Shown in pieces: positions 37,950-46,843 of a stretch of DNA of 64,000 bases. Under the pieces are notes generated by a model, which did no database searches, had not been told where the DNA came from, and saw nothing but the letters and a program-made list of their open reading frames with translations. The stretch spans positions 186,001 through 250,000 of the forward strand of contig JAIXZO010000018.1 of the NCBI GenBank assembly GCA_027489535.1, in the 5' to 3' direction. A program made the translations under genes and the position numbers. This DNA is from Hyphomicrobiales bacterium (GTDB lineage Bacteria; Pseudomonadota; Alphaproteobacteria; Rhizobiales; Beijerinckiaceae). Position 1 is the first letter of the stretch, and each line of letters opens with the position of its first letter.

Positions 37950-39235
37950 CGGCCATCCACCGGTTGCGCGACGAGGCCGTAGAACTCACCACGCTGCCCT
38001 CGGGCCTCCGGGTCGTGACCGAGCGGATGCCGCATTTGGCCACCGCCGCGCTGGGCGTTTGGGTGGCGACGGGCTCGCGCCACGAGACCGAGGCCGAGCA
38101 CGGCCTCGCGCATCTGTTCGAACACATGGCCTTCAAGGGCACCGCGACGCGCTCCGCCCGTTCCATCGCCGAGGAGATCGAGGCGGTCGGCGGCGAATTG
38201 AACGCCGAGACCAACGCGGAAGTGACGGCCTATTTCGCCCGCGTGCTCGGCGAAGACCTGCCCAAGGCACTCGACATCATCGCCGACATCCTCACCGCGC
38301 CCGCCTTCGACGCCGCCGAACTGACGCGCGAGAAGCAGGTGATCGTGCAGGAAATCGGCTCCTACGAGGACGCGCCGGACGAATTGGTGTTCGACCGCTT
38401 CATGGAGACGGCCTATCCGACCTCCGCGCTCGGCCGGCCCATTCTCGGCACGCCCGAAAGCGTGCGCGCGCAAACGGCTGAGACGATGCGCGGCTTCCTC
38501 GCCCGCCGCTACCGCACGCCGGGCATGGTGATCGCCGCCGCCGGCGCGGTCGACCATGAAGCCGTGGTCGAACGGGCCGCCGCGCTGTTCGACGGTCTGC
38601 CGACCTCCGATCCCGAACCCGCCCAAGCCGCCGTCTATACGGGGGGCGACAAGCGGGTGAAGCGAAAGCTCGAACAGGTGAACCTCGTCGCGGGCTTCCC
38701 GGGCGTCGGCATCTTCGATCCGCTGCATGAGCCGATGCACGTGTTTTCCGGCCTTCTGGGGGGCGGCATGTCCTCCCGCCTGTTCCAGGAACTGCGCGAG
38801 AAGCGCGGGCTCTGCTACGACGTGCAGTCCTTTTTCACGCCGTTCACGGATGCCGGAATCTTCGGCATCTACGGCGGCACGGGAGAGGGCGATGCCGGCG
38901 AGTTCCTCACCGTGCTGGCCGACGAGCTGCGCGAAGCTTGCGAGCATCCGGGCGAAGCCGAAATCGCGCGGGCGAAGGCTCAGATCAAGGTTTCCATCCT
39001 CACCGCGCTCGAGTCGCCCGCGCGTCGGGCCGAGCAGATGGCCCGGCACGTGCTCGCCTTCGGCCGCGTGCTCTCGCGCACCGAGTTGACCGCGCGCCTC
39101 GACGCCGTGAGCGCCGACGACGTGCGGGCCGCCGGCCGCAGCCTGTTTTCGGCCCCGCCCACGCTGGCGGCGATCGGCCCCGTCTCGAAACTTCCGCCCG
39201 TCGGCACTTTCGCGGCGCGGCTCGGCATCGGCTGA
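37946..39235 (+). CDS. M16 family zinc peptidase (mitochondrial processing peptidase-like)
   Basis: 429-aa peptidase. The inverted zinc motif HxxEH is in EHGLAHLFEHMAFKG, with the distal Glu in EEIEAVGGELNAETNAEVT. The C-terminal half has the R-Y-pair region LLGGGMSSRLFQELREKRGLCYDV. Homologues include MPP beta subunit and PqqF-like proteins. Its start overlaps the thrC stop (ATGA), and the same thrC-M16 pairing occurs in many Alphaproteobacteria. Substrate unknown. Confidence 0.94.
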   Translation: MTAIHRLRDEAVELTTLPSGLRVVTERMPHLATAALGVWVATGSRHETEAEHGLAHLFEHMAFKGTATRSARSIAEEIEAVGGELNAETNAEVTAYFARVLGEDLPKALDIIADILTAPAFDAAELTREKQVIVQEIGSYEDAPDELVFDRFMETAYPTSALGRPILGTPESVRAQTAETMRGFLARRYRTPGMVIAAAGAVDHEAVVERAAALFDGLPTSDPEPAQAAVYTGGDKRVKRKLEQVNLVAGFPGVGIFDPLHEPMHVFSGLLGGGMSSRLFQELREKRGLCYDVQSFFTPFTDAGIFGIYGGTGEGDAGEFLTVLADELREACEHPGEAEIARAKAQIKVSILTALESPARRAEQMARHVLAFGRVLSRTELTARLDAVSADDVRAAGRSLFSAPPTLAAIGPVSKLPPVGTFAARLGIG

Positions 39236-39245
39236 GGAGGTCCGT

Positions 39246-39863
39246 ATGGCGTTCTTCCGGCTTTCCGCATCCCCGGACGACACGCCTGCGATCCACGGCG
39301 CAGGCCTCGTGCTGCGCACGGCGCGCATGGAAGATTTCGAGGCTTGGGCGCGCCTTCGCGAAGAGAGCCGCAGCTTTCTGACGCCTTGGGAGCCGGTTTG
39401 GCCGGACGACGACCTTACGCGGGCCTCGTTTCGGCGTCGCTTGCGGCGCTATGCCGAGGAAATCCGCGCCGATACTGCCTATGCCTATCTCGTCTTCCGC
39501 GAGAGCGACCGGACGCTGCTCGGCGGCATCACGGTCGGCCAGATCCGCCGCGGCGTCGCGCAGGCCGGCACGCTCGGCTATTGGATGGGCGCGCCGCATG
39601 CGGGCAAAGGCGTCATGACGCGGGCCGTGGGCGTGATGCTCGATCACGCCTTCGAGGAGCTGCGCCTTCGCCGCATCGAGGCGGCCTGCGTGCCCAGCAA
39701 TGCGGCGTCGATGCGCGTGCTCGACCGGAACGGATTTCTGCGCGAGGGGTTCGCCCGCCAGTATCTCTGCATCGGCGGAAGCTGGCAGGACCATCTCCTC
39801 TATGCCGTCCTCCGCTCCGACCCGCGCGAACGACATACGGCCGCCCGAATCGGCGGCGAGTGA
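39246..39863 (+). CDS. GNAT family N-acetyltransferase (RimJ/RimL type)
   Basis: 205-aa acetyltransferase. The opening GLVLRTARMEDFEAWARLR and the acetyl-CoA loop around GYWMGAPHAGKGVMTRA are typical of RimJ/RimL-type protein N-acetyltransferases. The C-terminal signature is ACVPSNAASMRVLDRNGF. Substrate unknown; a ribosomal or other N-terminus is likely from the family. It begins 10 nt after the M16 gene and is probably in the same operon. Confidence 0.9.
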   Translation: MAFFRLSASPDDTPAIHGAGLVLRTARMEDFEAWARLREESRSFLTPWEPVWPDDDLTRASFRRRLRRYAEEIRADTAYAYLVFRESDRTLLGGITVGQIRRGVAQAGTLGYWMGAPHAGKGVMTRAVGVMLDHAFEELRLRRIEAACVPSNAASMRVLDRNGFLREGFARQYLCIGGSWQDHLLYAVLRSDPRERHTAARIGGE

Positions 39864-39942
39864 GGGACCCCGTCGCACCCTCGGCTTGCTCTCGCCGGCG
39901 GGTCGAACTACTGCTGTCTCACCGACCCACGGGACTTCCACG

Positions 39943-42831
39943 TTGAATCGATTGCGCTTCCTCGTTCTCGGCTTGACCCTTCTCGGGGGGCTCCTGCTCG
40001 GCGGCGGCGCACGGGCGGTGGAAGCGGTGCGGGTGCAGCCGGACGCTCCCGCGATCGACCTTCTCAGCCGCGTCGAAGCCTATCGGTCCGACGGCGACCT
40101 CATCCAGATTTCGACCGCGCCCGGCCCCGACGGCATCGTCCGCCGCATGGCCATCATGGCCAAGGAACCCGGCACCCGTCCGGATTGGATCGTGTTCGCG
40201 CTGAGGAACGACGGTGAAGAGACGATCACGCGCTGGCTCGTGGCTCCGCATTTCCGCCTGCTCGGCTCCGGCGTGCTGTGGCCCGATCTCGGCTCGACCC
40301 GCATCAGCGCCGTGACGGCGAGCCAGGGCGAAAGCCCGTCGCGCGAGGAAAATGCGGAAGCCGACATCTTCGAGATCACGCTCGAGCCCGGCGCCATCGT
40401 CACCTATGTCGCGGAACTCGCGACCCCGACGCTGCCGCCGCAGCTCTATTTGTGGAATCCGGACGACTACAAGGAGCGCAACAACGGGCTGACGCTTTAT
40501 CGCGGCATCGTGATCGGCATCTCGGCCCTGCTCGCGCTGTTCCTGACCATCGTCTTCGTGGTGCGCGGCGCGGTCATCTTCCCGGCCGCCGCCGCGCTCG
40601 CCTGGTCCGTGCTGGCCTATGTCAGCATCGATTTCGGCTTCTGGCACAAGCTGATCGCGACGACGCCGGAGGCCGAGCGCGTCTACCGCGCCTCCTCGGA
40701 AGCGGTGCTCGCGGCGACGTTGCTCGTGTTCCTGTTCGCCTATCTCAACCTCAACCGCTGGCATGTGCGCTACAGCCACGTCACGCTCGGCTGGCTCGCC
40801 TTTCTGGGCGCGTTGATCGGCCTCGCCCTGGTCAATCCCGTGCTGGCGGCCGGCATCGCGCGCGTGTCCATCGCGGCGGTGGCGGCGGTGGGCTTCGTGC
40901 TCGTGGTGTATCTCTCCACGCACGGCTACGACCGCGCGCTGATGCTGATCCCGACCTGGTTCATGCTGCTCGCCTGGGTGGTCGCGACCGGCTTCGCGCT
41001 GGTCGGCCTGCTGCACGGCGAGATCGCCGCGCCGGCACTGGTGGGCGGCCTCGTGCTCATCGTCATGCTCATCGGCTTCACGGTGATGCAGCACGCCTTC
41101 TCGCGCGGCGTGCTCTCGCAGGGCGTGGTCAGCGACGTGGAGCGCAAGGCGCTGGCGCTGGCGGGATCCGGCGACACCGTCTTCGACTGGGACGTGCTGG
41201 CCGACCGGCTGCATGTCGGGCCCGAAATCGAGGTGCTGCTCAACCACCCCGACGGCACGCTGACGGGCCCCGCCGCCACGCTGCTCGACCTGATCCACCC
41301 GTTCGACCGCGACCGTTTCCGCGCCGGGCTCGATGCGGCGCTCGAACAAGGCCGCGGCCGCCTGCAATTCGATTTCCGTCTCCAAGCCCGCGACGGCAAC
41401 CATCTCTGGTTCTCGCTCAAGGCGCGTCCGCTGGTCGCCGACGACGGCGAAGTCGTGCGCATCGTGGGCAGCATCGCGGAGGTGACGGGCGCGAAGCTGG
41501 CCGAGCAGCGCATCCTCAAGGACGCGGTGCACGACCATCTGACCAGCCTCCCCAACCGTCGCCTGTTCCTCGACCGCGTCGAGACGTCGCTGGCGCTGGC
41601 GCGGGGCGGCGAGCAGATCCGTTCGACGATCCTCGTCATCGACATGGACCGCTTCCGCTCGCTGAACGAATCGCTCGGCATCGCGGGCGGCGACACCATG
41701 CTGCTGACCATGGCGCGCCGCATCTCGCGCCTGCTGCGCCCGCAGGACACGCTGGCCCGCATCAGCGGCGACCAGTTCGCGATCCTGCTGCTGTCCGAGC
41801 GCGATCCCGCGCCGATCACGGCCTTCTCGGACGCGGTGCGCTCGACCATCGGCGCACCCGTGATCTTCGGCGACAAGAGCATCTCGCTCACCGCCTCCAT
41901 CGGCATCGCCCTCCCCGATCCGATGTCCGAGACGCGCGGCGAGGATCTGCTGCGCAATGCGGAAATCGCCATGACGCACGCCAAGCGCTTGGGCGGCGAC
42001 CGGATCGACGTGTTCCGTCCCGCCATGCGCGCGCATCGCACCGACCGACTGGCGTTGGAGACGGACCTGCGACGCGCCATCGAAAAGAGCGAAGTCCGGG
42101 TCGTCTTCCAGCCCATCGTGCGCATGGACGACCGCGCGGTCGTCGGCTTCGAGGCGCTGGCCCGCTGGGACCATCCGAAATACGGCAGCCTATCGCCGCG
42201 CGAATTCATCGGCATCGCGGAGGAAAGCGGGCTGATCGGCGATCTCGGCCGTCTCGTGCTCGACCGCGCCGTGTTCGAGCTGCAGGCGTGGCAGGACGCG
42301 CTCGAGGTCGATCCGCCGATCTTCGTCAACGTCAACGTCTCCGCCCGGCAGTTGATCGACAACGACCTCGCGCAGGACGTGAAGGCGGCCCTGTCGCGCT
42401 ACAGCGTCCGCCGCGGTTCGCTGCGGCTCGAAATCACGGAAAGCTCCGTGATGGAAAACCCCGAATATGCGGCCCAGATGCTCGCCGTCATCGCCGAGAG
42501 CGGCGTCGATCTCGTGCTCGACGATTTCGGCACCGGCTTCTCATCCCTCTCGCACCTGCAGCGCTTCCCGTTCCGGATGATCAAGATCGACCGGTCTCTG
42601 GTGCGCGCGGCGGACGGCGGGGCACGGCCCTTGGTGCTGCGCTCCATCATCCGGCTCGCGCATGATCTCGGCATGGAAGTGGTGGCCGAAGGTCTCGAAA
42701 GCGAGAACGACGTCATCGAACTGGCGGAACTGGCCTGCGAATTCGGCCAGGGCTACGTGTTCGGCAAGCCGATGTCGGCTGCGGAAACCCGCAAGCTGCT
42801 GGGCGCAGCCGCGTCTTCGGAAGCCGCCTGA
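39943..42831 (+). CDS. membrane GGDEF-EAL protein with degenerate GGDEF
   Basis: 962 aa from a TTG at 39943. An N-terminal hydrophobic segment (LRFLVLGLTLLGGLLLGGG) is followed by a periplasmic domain and about seven membrane helices (near residues 185-385). A PAS-like region follows (about 406-520), then a GGDEF domain whose signature reads SGDQF in ISGDQFAILL, and an EAL domain with EAL in FEALARW, VNVSARQL, EITESS, DDFGTGFSSLSHL and VAEGLE. The GGDEF site is probably inactive, while the EAL catalytic residues look intact, so a c-di-GMP phosphodiesterase is likely. Start not certain; longer frames run into the GNAT gene. Confidence 0.85.
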   Translation: MNRLRFLVLGLTLLGGLLLGGGARAVEAVRVQPDAPAIDLLSRVEAYRSDGDLIQISTAPGPDGIVRRMAIMAKEPGTRPDWIVFALRNDGEETITRWLVAPHFRLLGSGVLWPDLGSTRISAVTASQGESPSREENAEADIFEITLEPGAIVTYVAELATPTLPPQLYLWNPDDYKERNNGLTLYRGIVIGISALLALFLTIVFVVRGAVIFPAAAALAWSVLAYVSIDFGFWHKLIATTPEAERVYRASSEAVLAATLLVFLFAYLNLNRWHVRYSHVTLGWLAFLGALIGLALVNPVLAAGIARVSIAAVAAVGFVLVVYLSTHGYDRALMLIPTWFMLLAWVVATGFALVGLLHGEIAAPALVGGLVLIVMLIGFTVMQHAFSRGVLSQGVVSDVERKALALAGSGDTVFDWDVLADRLHVGPEIEVLLNHPDGTLTGPAATLLDLIHPFDRDRFRAGLDAALEQGRGRLQFDFRLQARDGNHLWFSLKARPLVADDGEVVRIVGSIAEVTGAKLAEQRILKDAVHDHLTSLPNRRLFLDRVETSLALARGGEQIRSTILVIDMDRFRSLNESLGIAGGDTMLLTMARRISRLLRPQDTLARISGDQFAILLLSERDPAPITAFSDAVRSTIGAPVIFGDKSISLTASIGIALPDPMSETRGEDLLRNAEIAMTHAKRLGGDRIDVFRPAMRAHRTDRLALETDLRRAIEKSEVRVVFQPIVRMDDRAVVGFEALARWDHPKYGSLSPREFIGIAEESGLIGDLGRLVLDRAVFELQAWQDALEVDPPIFVNVNVSARQLIDNDLAQDVKAALSRYSVRRGSLRLEITESSVMENPEYAAQMLAVIAESGVDLVLDDFGTGFSSLSHLQRFPFRMIKIDRSLVRAADGGARPLVLRSIIRLAHDLGMEVVAEGLESENDVIELAELACEFGQGYVFGKPMSAAETRKLLGAAASSEAA

Positions 42832-42835
42832 CGGT

Positions 42836-43429
42836 TCAGGCGTGCCCGGCCGAGGTCGAGAGCATCCCCGGATCGATGCCGATCTTGCGCAAGGCCCGGT
42901 CATATTTCGTCTCGAAGCCGAGATCGAAGAGCAGGTCCTTGTCGGCGGGACAGTTCAGCCAGCCGTTGTCGTTGATCTCGGTTTCCAACTGGCCGGCGCC
43001 CCATCCCGCATAGCCGAGCGCGAAGATGGCGTCGGAAGGGCCTTCGCCGCGCGCGATGGCGCGCAGAATGTCGACCGTCGCCGTCAGGCAGATGCCCTCG
43101 TCGATCGGCAAGGTGGAATTGTCGATGTAGAAATCCGCGGAGTGGAGCACGAAGCCGCGACCGGTCTCCACGGGCCCCCCGCGCAGCACCTTGAGGCGCT
43201 CGGCCTTGGGCGGAAGCCGAATGCCGCCGCCGGGCGGGATGATCTCGAGTTGGGCGAGCAGATCGGGAAAGTCGATGCCCTCCGAGGGCTGGTTCACGAT
43301 GATGCCCATCGCGCCCTCCGCGGAATGCGCGCAGACATAAACGACGGTTCTCGTGAAGCGATTGTCGGGCATCCCCGGCATCGCCACGAGAAACTGACCG
43401 TCCAAATAGCCACCCGTCGGAATCTGCAT
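42836..43429 (-). CDS. YqgE/AlgH family protein (DUF179)
   Basis: 197-aa protein. The family signature is [19 protein letters not shown], with [20 protein letters not shown] and [14 protein letters not shown]. The family is widely conserved but its molecular function is not established. Start at 43429 gives the usual length; an ATG 17 codons upstream (43480) would overlap the divergent DsbD-like gene's upstream region. It is convergent with the GGDEF-EAL gene, ending 5 nt from its stop. Confidence 0.9.
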   Translation of the reverse strand: MQIPTGGYLDGQFLVAMPGMPDNRFTRTVVYVCAHSAEGAMGIIVNQPSEGIDFPDLLAQLEIIPPGGGIRLPPKAERLKVLRGGPVETGRGFVLHSADFYIDNSTLPIDEGICLTATVDILRAIARGEGPSDAIFALGYAGWGAGQLETEINDNGWLNCPADKDLLFDLGFETKYDRALRKIGIDPGMLSTSAGHA

Positions 43430-43532
43430 CGCCGCACCATCGCAGAGGGAACATGCTAGGCTTGAAGCGATGCGAAGCATAGAGTTCGCACTGCCGCACC
43501 GCCCCTCGAAAACGCACCACGGTAAACCGACG

Positions 43533-44408
43533 ATGATGTTTCGCGTTCCCCGCTCGGCGACCGCACCGTTCGTCGCCGCAATCGCGTTGATGCTCGCAGC
43601 CCCGGCCGCGGCGCAGTCCGCCGCATCGCCTTGGTCACGCTCCGCCCACTCGTCGATCCGTCTTCTCGACGGCGGTCCCGCGCGGGACGGCGAACGCATC
43701 GCCGGGATCGAAATCACGCTTGCGCCCGAATTCAAGACCTATTGGCGCGACCCCGGCGACTCCGGCCTGCCGCCGGTATTCGACTGGAGCGCATCCACGA
43801 ACGTGCGCGACGTCGTCGTCTTTTGGCCGGCGCCGCATCGTTTCGACGACAGCGCGGGATCGTCCATTGGCTATTCCGAAGACCTGATCCTGCCGCTCGC
43901 CGTGACGCCGCAGAACCCGTCGCAGCCGATGACCTTGCGTTTGAAGGCCGACTACGCCGTCTGCTCCACGATCTGCATTCCCGGGCGAGGCGAAACCGCG
44001 CTGAGCATCCAACCCGCGGCGCGACAGGATTTCGGCATCGTCCAGCGCATCGCCGCCTTCCGCCGCCGCGTGCCCGCGCGCGCCGAAATCGGCGACCCGA
44101 CGATGCCCGGCGTGCTGCGCGTCGCACCGGCACAGAAGGCGGTCGAAATCGAGGGCCGCGTGCCCGCATCGGCCCGCATCGCAGACGTGTTCGTCGAAGC
44201 GCCCGAGGGCTGGCTGTTCGGTGCGGCGGTGCCCTCCGTGGTGCTCGCGGAAGGCCCGGACACGCGCCGCATCGTCTGGCGGGTGCCTGCCGTGGACCGT
44301 CCGGACGGCGGGACCATCGAGGGATTGCCGATCACCGTCACCGTCGTCGCCGACGACGAGGGCGTCGAATACCGGCTGAAGCTCGACGCGGCGGCACCTG
44401 CGCGCTAA
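43533..44408 (+). CDS. DsbD alpha-domain-like exported protein
   Basis: About 292 aa. A signal peptide ([20 protein letters not shown], ending AAAQS) is followed by a DsbD-N-like beta domain: [21 protein letters not shown] and a Cys pair CSTIC in [16 protein letters not shown]. The pair is CxxxC, close to the CxxxC found in the DsbD alpha domain. No membrane beta or thioredoxin gamma domain is present. It may pass electrons to a periplasmic partner. An upstream Met at 43470 is possible; 43533 is preferred because the signal follows. Confidence 0.75.
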   Translation: MMFRVPRSATAPFVAAIALMLAAPAAAQSAASPWSRSAHSSIRLLDGGPARDGERIAGIEITLAPEFKTYWRDPGDSGLPPVFDWSASTNVRDVVVFWPAPHRFDDSAGSSIGYSEDLILPLAVTPQNPSQPMTLRLKADYAVCSTICIPGRGETALSIQPAARQDFGIVQRIAAFRRRVPARAEIGDPTMPGVLRVAPAQKAVEIEGRVPASARIADVFVEAPEGWLFGAAVPSVVLAEGPDTRRIVWRVPAVDRPDGGTIEGLPITVTVVADDEGVEYRLKLDAAAPAR

Positions 44409-44458
44409 ATGCCTCATCGACGCCCTCGCGGGCGTCCCCCATTCAAGGAGTGACCACC

Positions 44459-44944
44459 ATGACCATATCCGTCGGCGACCGCCTGCCCGAGAGCACCTTC
44501 CGCGTGATGACCGACGACGGTCCGGCGCCGAAGACCACCGAAGAGATCTTCAAGGGCCGCAAGGTCGTATTGTTCGCCGTGCCGGGCGCCTTCACTCCGA
44601 CCTGCCACAAGAACCACCTTCCCGGCTTCCTCGCCAATGCCGACGCCATCAAGGCCAAGGGCGTCGACGCGATCGCGGTGACGGGCGTCAACGACGTGTT
44701 CGTGATGAACGCTTGGGCCGAGCACACCGGCGGCAAGGGCAAGATCGAGTTTTTGTCGGACGGCAACGGCGATTTCGCCAAGGCGCTCGGCTTGGCGCTC
44801 GACGGGTCGGGCTTCGGTCTCGGCACCCGGTCGCAGCGTTATTCGATGATCGTCAAGGACGGCGTCGTCGAGGCGGTCAACGTTGAAGACGGCCCGGGCA
44901 AGGCCGACGTCTCGGGCGCGGAAGCGCTCCTAAAGCAGCTCTGA
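44459..44944 (+). CDS. peroxiredoxin (Prx5 type)
   Basis: 161-aa thiol peroxidase that reduces hydroperoxides. The peroxidatic Cys is in PGAFTPTCHKNHLPGF. DRLPESTFRVMTDDGP and VTGVNDVFVMNAW are also typical of the Prx5/AhpE-type family with GSH or thioredoxin as reductant. Start at 44459 follows AAGGAGTGACCACC, a good Shine-Dalgarno. Follows the DsbD-like gene by 50 nt. A stem-loop lies past the stop. Confidence 0.93.
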   Translation: MTISVGDRLPESTFRVMTDDGPAPKTTEEIFKGRKVVLFAVPGAFTPTCHKNHLPGFLANADAIKAKGVDAIAVTGVNDVFVMNAWAEHTGGKGKIEFLSDGNGDFAKALGLALDGSGFGLGTRSQRYSMIVKDGVVEAVNVEDGPGKADVSGAEALLKQL

Positions 44945-44953
44945 TCGATTATC

Positions 44954-44978
44954 GGCGGGGCGCACGGCGCGCCCCGCC
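44954..44978 (+). terminator. stem-loop after the peroxiredoxin gene
   Basis: GGCGGGGCGC, loop ACGGC, GCGCCCCGCC: a 10-bp GC-rich stem 9 nt past the stop. No T-run, so only a possible terminator. Confidence 0.45.
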
Positions 44979-45014
44979 CTACCCGCGACGTGATTCGGTC
45001 CGTATGATTTCGCG

Positions 45015-46520
45015 ATGGACGAGGAACGCGCGAGCAACATTCCCGAATGGACGGTCAGTGAAATCTCGGGCGCGCTCAAGCGGACGCTCGAAGACACCTA
45101 CGACCATGTCCGCGTGCGCGGCGAGATCGGCAAGGTCACGATCCACGCCAGCGGACACGTCTATGTCGACGTCAAGGACGACAAGGCCTGCCTCGCAGGC
45201 GTGATCTGGCGAGGCAACGCGGCCCGCCTGCGCTTCCGCCCGGAGACGGGAATGGAGGTGATCGCCACCGGCAAGATCACCACCTTCGCAGGACAATCCA
45301 AATATCAGCTCGTCATCGAGCAAATGGAGCCCGCCGGCGTCGGCGCGCTGCTGGCGCAGCTCGAGGAGCGCAAGCGCCGGCTTGCGGCCGAAGGGCTGTT
45401 CTCCGAGGACCGCAAGCAGCTTCTGCCGTTCCTTCCCGAGGTGATCGGCGTCGTCACCTCGCCGACGGGAGCGGTCATCCGCGACATCCTCCAGCGTCTT
45501 GCCGACCGATTTCCCCGCCGGGTGCTGCTGTGGCCGGTGCGCGTGCAGGGGGAAACCTGCGCGGCCGAGGTCGCCGCGGCCGTGCGCGGCTTCAACGCGC
45601 TGCCCGAGACGGGCGCGATCCCGCGGCCGGACCTCATCATCGTCGCGCGCGGCGGCGGCTCCATCGAGGATCTCTGGGGCTTCAACGACGAAGTCGTGGT
45701 GCGTGCCGCAGCCGAGAGTCTGGTGCCGCTCATCTCCGCAGTGGGTCACGAGACGGATTGGACGCTGATCGACTACGCCGCAGACCGCCGCGCGCCCACC
45801 CCGACAGGGGCGGCGGAAATGGCCGTGCCCGTGCGCGCGGAACTGATGATGCGCACGAGCGACGACGCGCGGCGTCTCGCGGCCGGAATGCTCAGGTTGA
45901 TCGACCGTCGCCGCAGCGATCTGCGCTCGGCCGCACGGGCGCTGCCCGCGCCGGAGGATTTGCTGGCAGGCCCGCGCCAACGTACCGATCTCGCGGCGGC
46001 GCGGCTTCTGCACGGCCTCGGCCGCAATGCGCAGCGTCATGGGACGCGCCTCGCCGAAATTTCTCGCCGGCTGAGCCGCCTCTCGCCCGAGGCACGGCTC
46101 TCCGCCCTCTCCGCCAAGGTCGACGGTCTCGCAAAGCGACTCGCCGCGGCGCGGGACGCCAATCTGCGCGCGGAACGACGGCAGATCGTCGACCGGCGCG
46201 CCCGGCTCGGGGAAATCGCCGCGCGCGGCGATCGGGCGATCACGGTCGCCATGGCGCGGCGGCGGGATCGGCTGGGGTCGTTGTGGCAGTTGGCCGCGAG
46301 CTACAGCTACGAGGCCGTCTTGGCGCGCGGCTTCGCCTTGGTTCGCGACGGAGCGGGCAAGCCGGTGAGAACGGCGGCGGAATTGGCGGCCGGCGCGCGA
46401 TACGACGTCCAATTCGCCGACGGACACGCCGGAATGGTGGCCGTGGAGGGCGAGCGTCCCCGCACGGTCGCAAAGACCAAACCCTCCGGAACCCCGGGCC
46501 AAGGGTCCTTGTTCGGCTGA
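45015..46520 (+). CDS. xseA: exodeoxyribonuclease VII large subunit
   Basis: 501-aa nuclease subunit that degrades single-stranded DNA with XseB. The N-terminal OB fold opens NIPEWTVSEISGALKRTLED. Typical segments are GVVTSPTGAVIRDILQRL, LIIVARGGGSIEDLWGFND and AVGHETDWTLIDYAAD. A long Arg/Ala-rich coiled-coil region occupies about residues 260-420. Start at 45015 fits. The DUF2093 gene follows by 101 nt; xseB is not here. Confidence 0.95.
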   Translation: MDEERASNIPEWTVSEISGALKRTLEDTYDHVRVRGEIGKVTIHASGHVYVDVKDDKACLAGVIWRGNAARLRFRPETGMEVIATGKITTFAGQSKYQLVIEQMEPAGVGALLAQLEERKRRLAAEGLFSEDRKQLLPFLPEVIGVVTSPTGAVIRDILQRLADRFPRRVLLWPVRVQGETCAAEVAAAVRGFNALPETGAIPRPDLIIVARGGGSIEDLWGFNDEVVVRAAAESLVPLISAVGHETDWTLIDYAADRRAPTPTGAAEMAVPVRAELMMRTSDDARRLAAGMLRLIDRRRSDLRSAARALPAPEDLLAGPRQRTDLAAARLLHGLGRNAQRHGTRLAEISRRLSRLSPEARLSALSAKVDGLAKRLAAARDANLRAERRQIVDRRARLGEIAARGDRAITVAMARRRDRLGSLWQLAASYSYEAVLARGFALVRDGAGKPVRTAAELAAGARYDVQFADGHAGMVAVEGERPRTVAKTKPSGTPGQGSLFG

Positions 46521-46621
46521 AAGGTCGCGCGGGGGCGGTTTGGTCTTGGCGAGCCGCACCGGTTTCCGATACAGGAAGAGCCCCGAGAATGCGGACTGCA
46601 CGCCGCGTCAGGAACAGACCC

Positions 46622-46843
46622 ATGAACCGTTTCGAACGTCGCCCGGTGATCGACGGCGAGGCCGTCCTCGAATATCTCGACGGAGAGTTCCGCGTCGTTC
46701 GCCACGGGGCCTTCGTGCGTTGCGCCGCCACGGGCGAGCAGATCCCGCTGGAAGATCTCCGCTATTGGAGCGTCGACCGCCAGGAGGCCTATGCCACGCC
46801 CGAGGCCGTGCTGATCAGCATGGGTGTCACGCCGCGCCCTTGA
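46622..46843 (+). CDS. DUF2093 family protein
   Basis: 73-aa protein with segments VLEYLDGEFRVVRHGAFVRC and IPLEDLRYWSVDRQEAYATP, typical of DUF2093. The family is known in Alphaproteobacteria and its function is unknown. It lies 3' of xseA. Its last 17 nt overlap the convergent lpxK gene on the opposite strand, tail to tail. Confidence 0.85.
   Translation: MNRFERRPVIDGEAVLEYLDGEFRVVRHGAFVRCAATGEQIPLEDLRYWSVDRQEAYATPEAVLISMGVTPRP

Noticed and set aside
39919-42174. Long open frame antisense to the GGDEF-EAL gene
   Set aside because: Composition is charged and repetitive with no domain; the plus-strand gene is well supported.
43429-43480. Longer YqgE start
   Set aside because: The extra 17 residues are not typical of the family and run into the divergent gene's leader.
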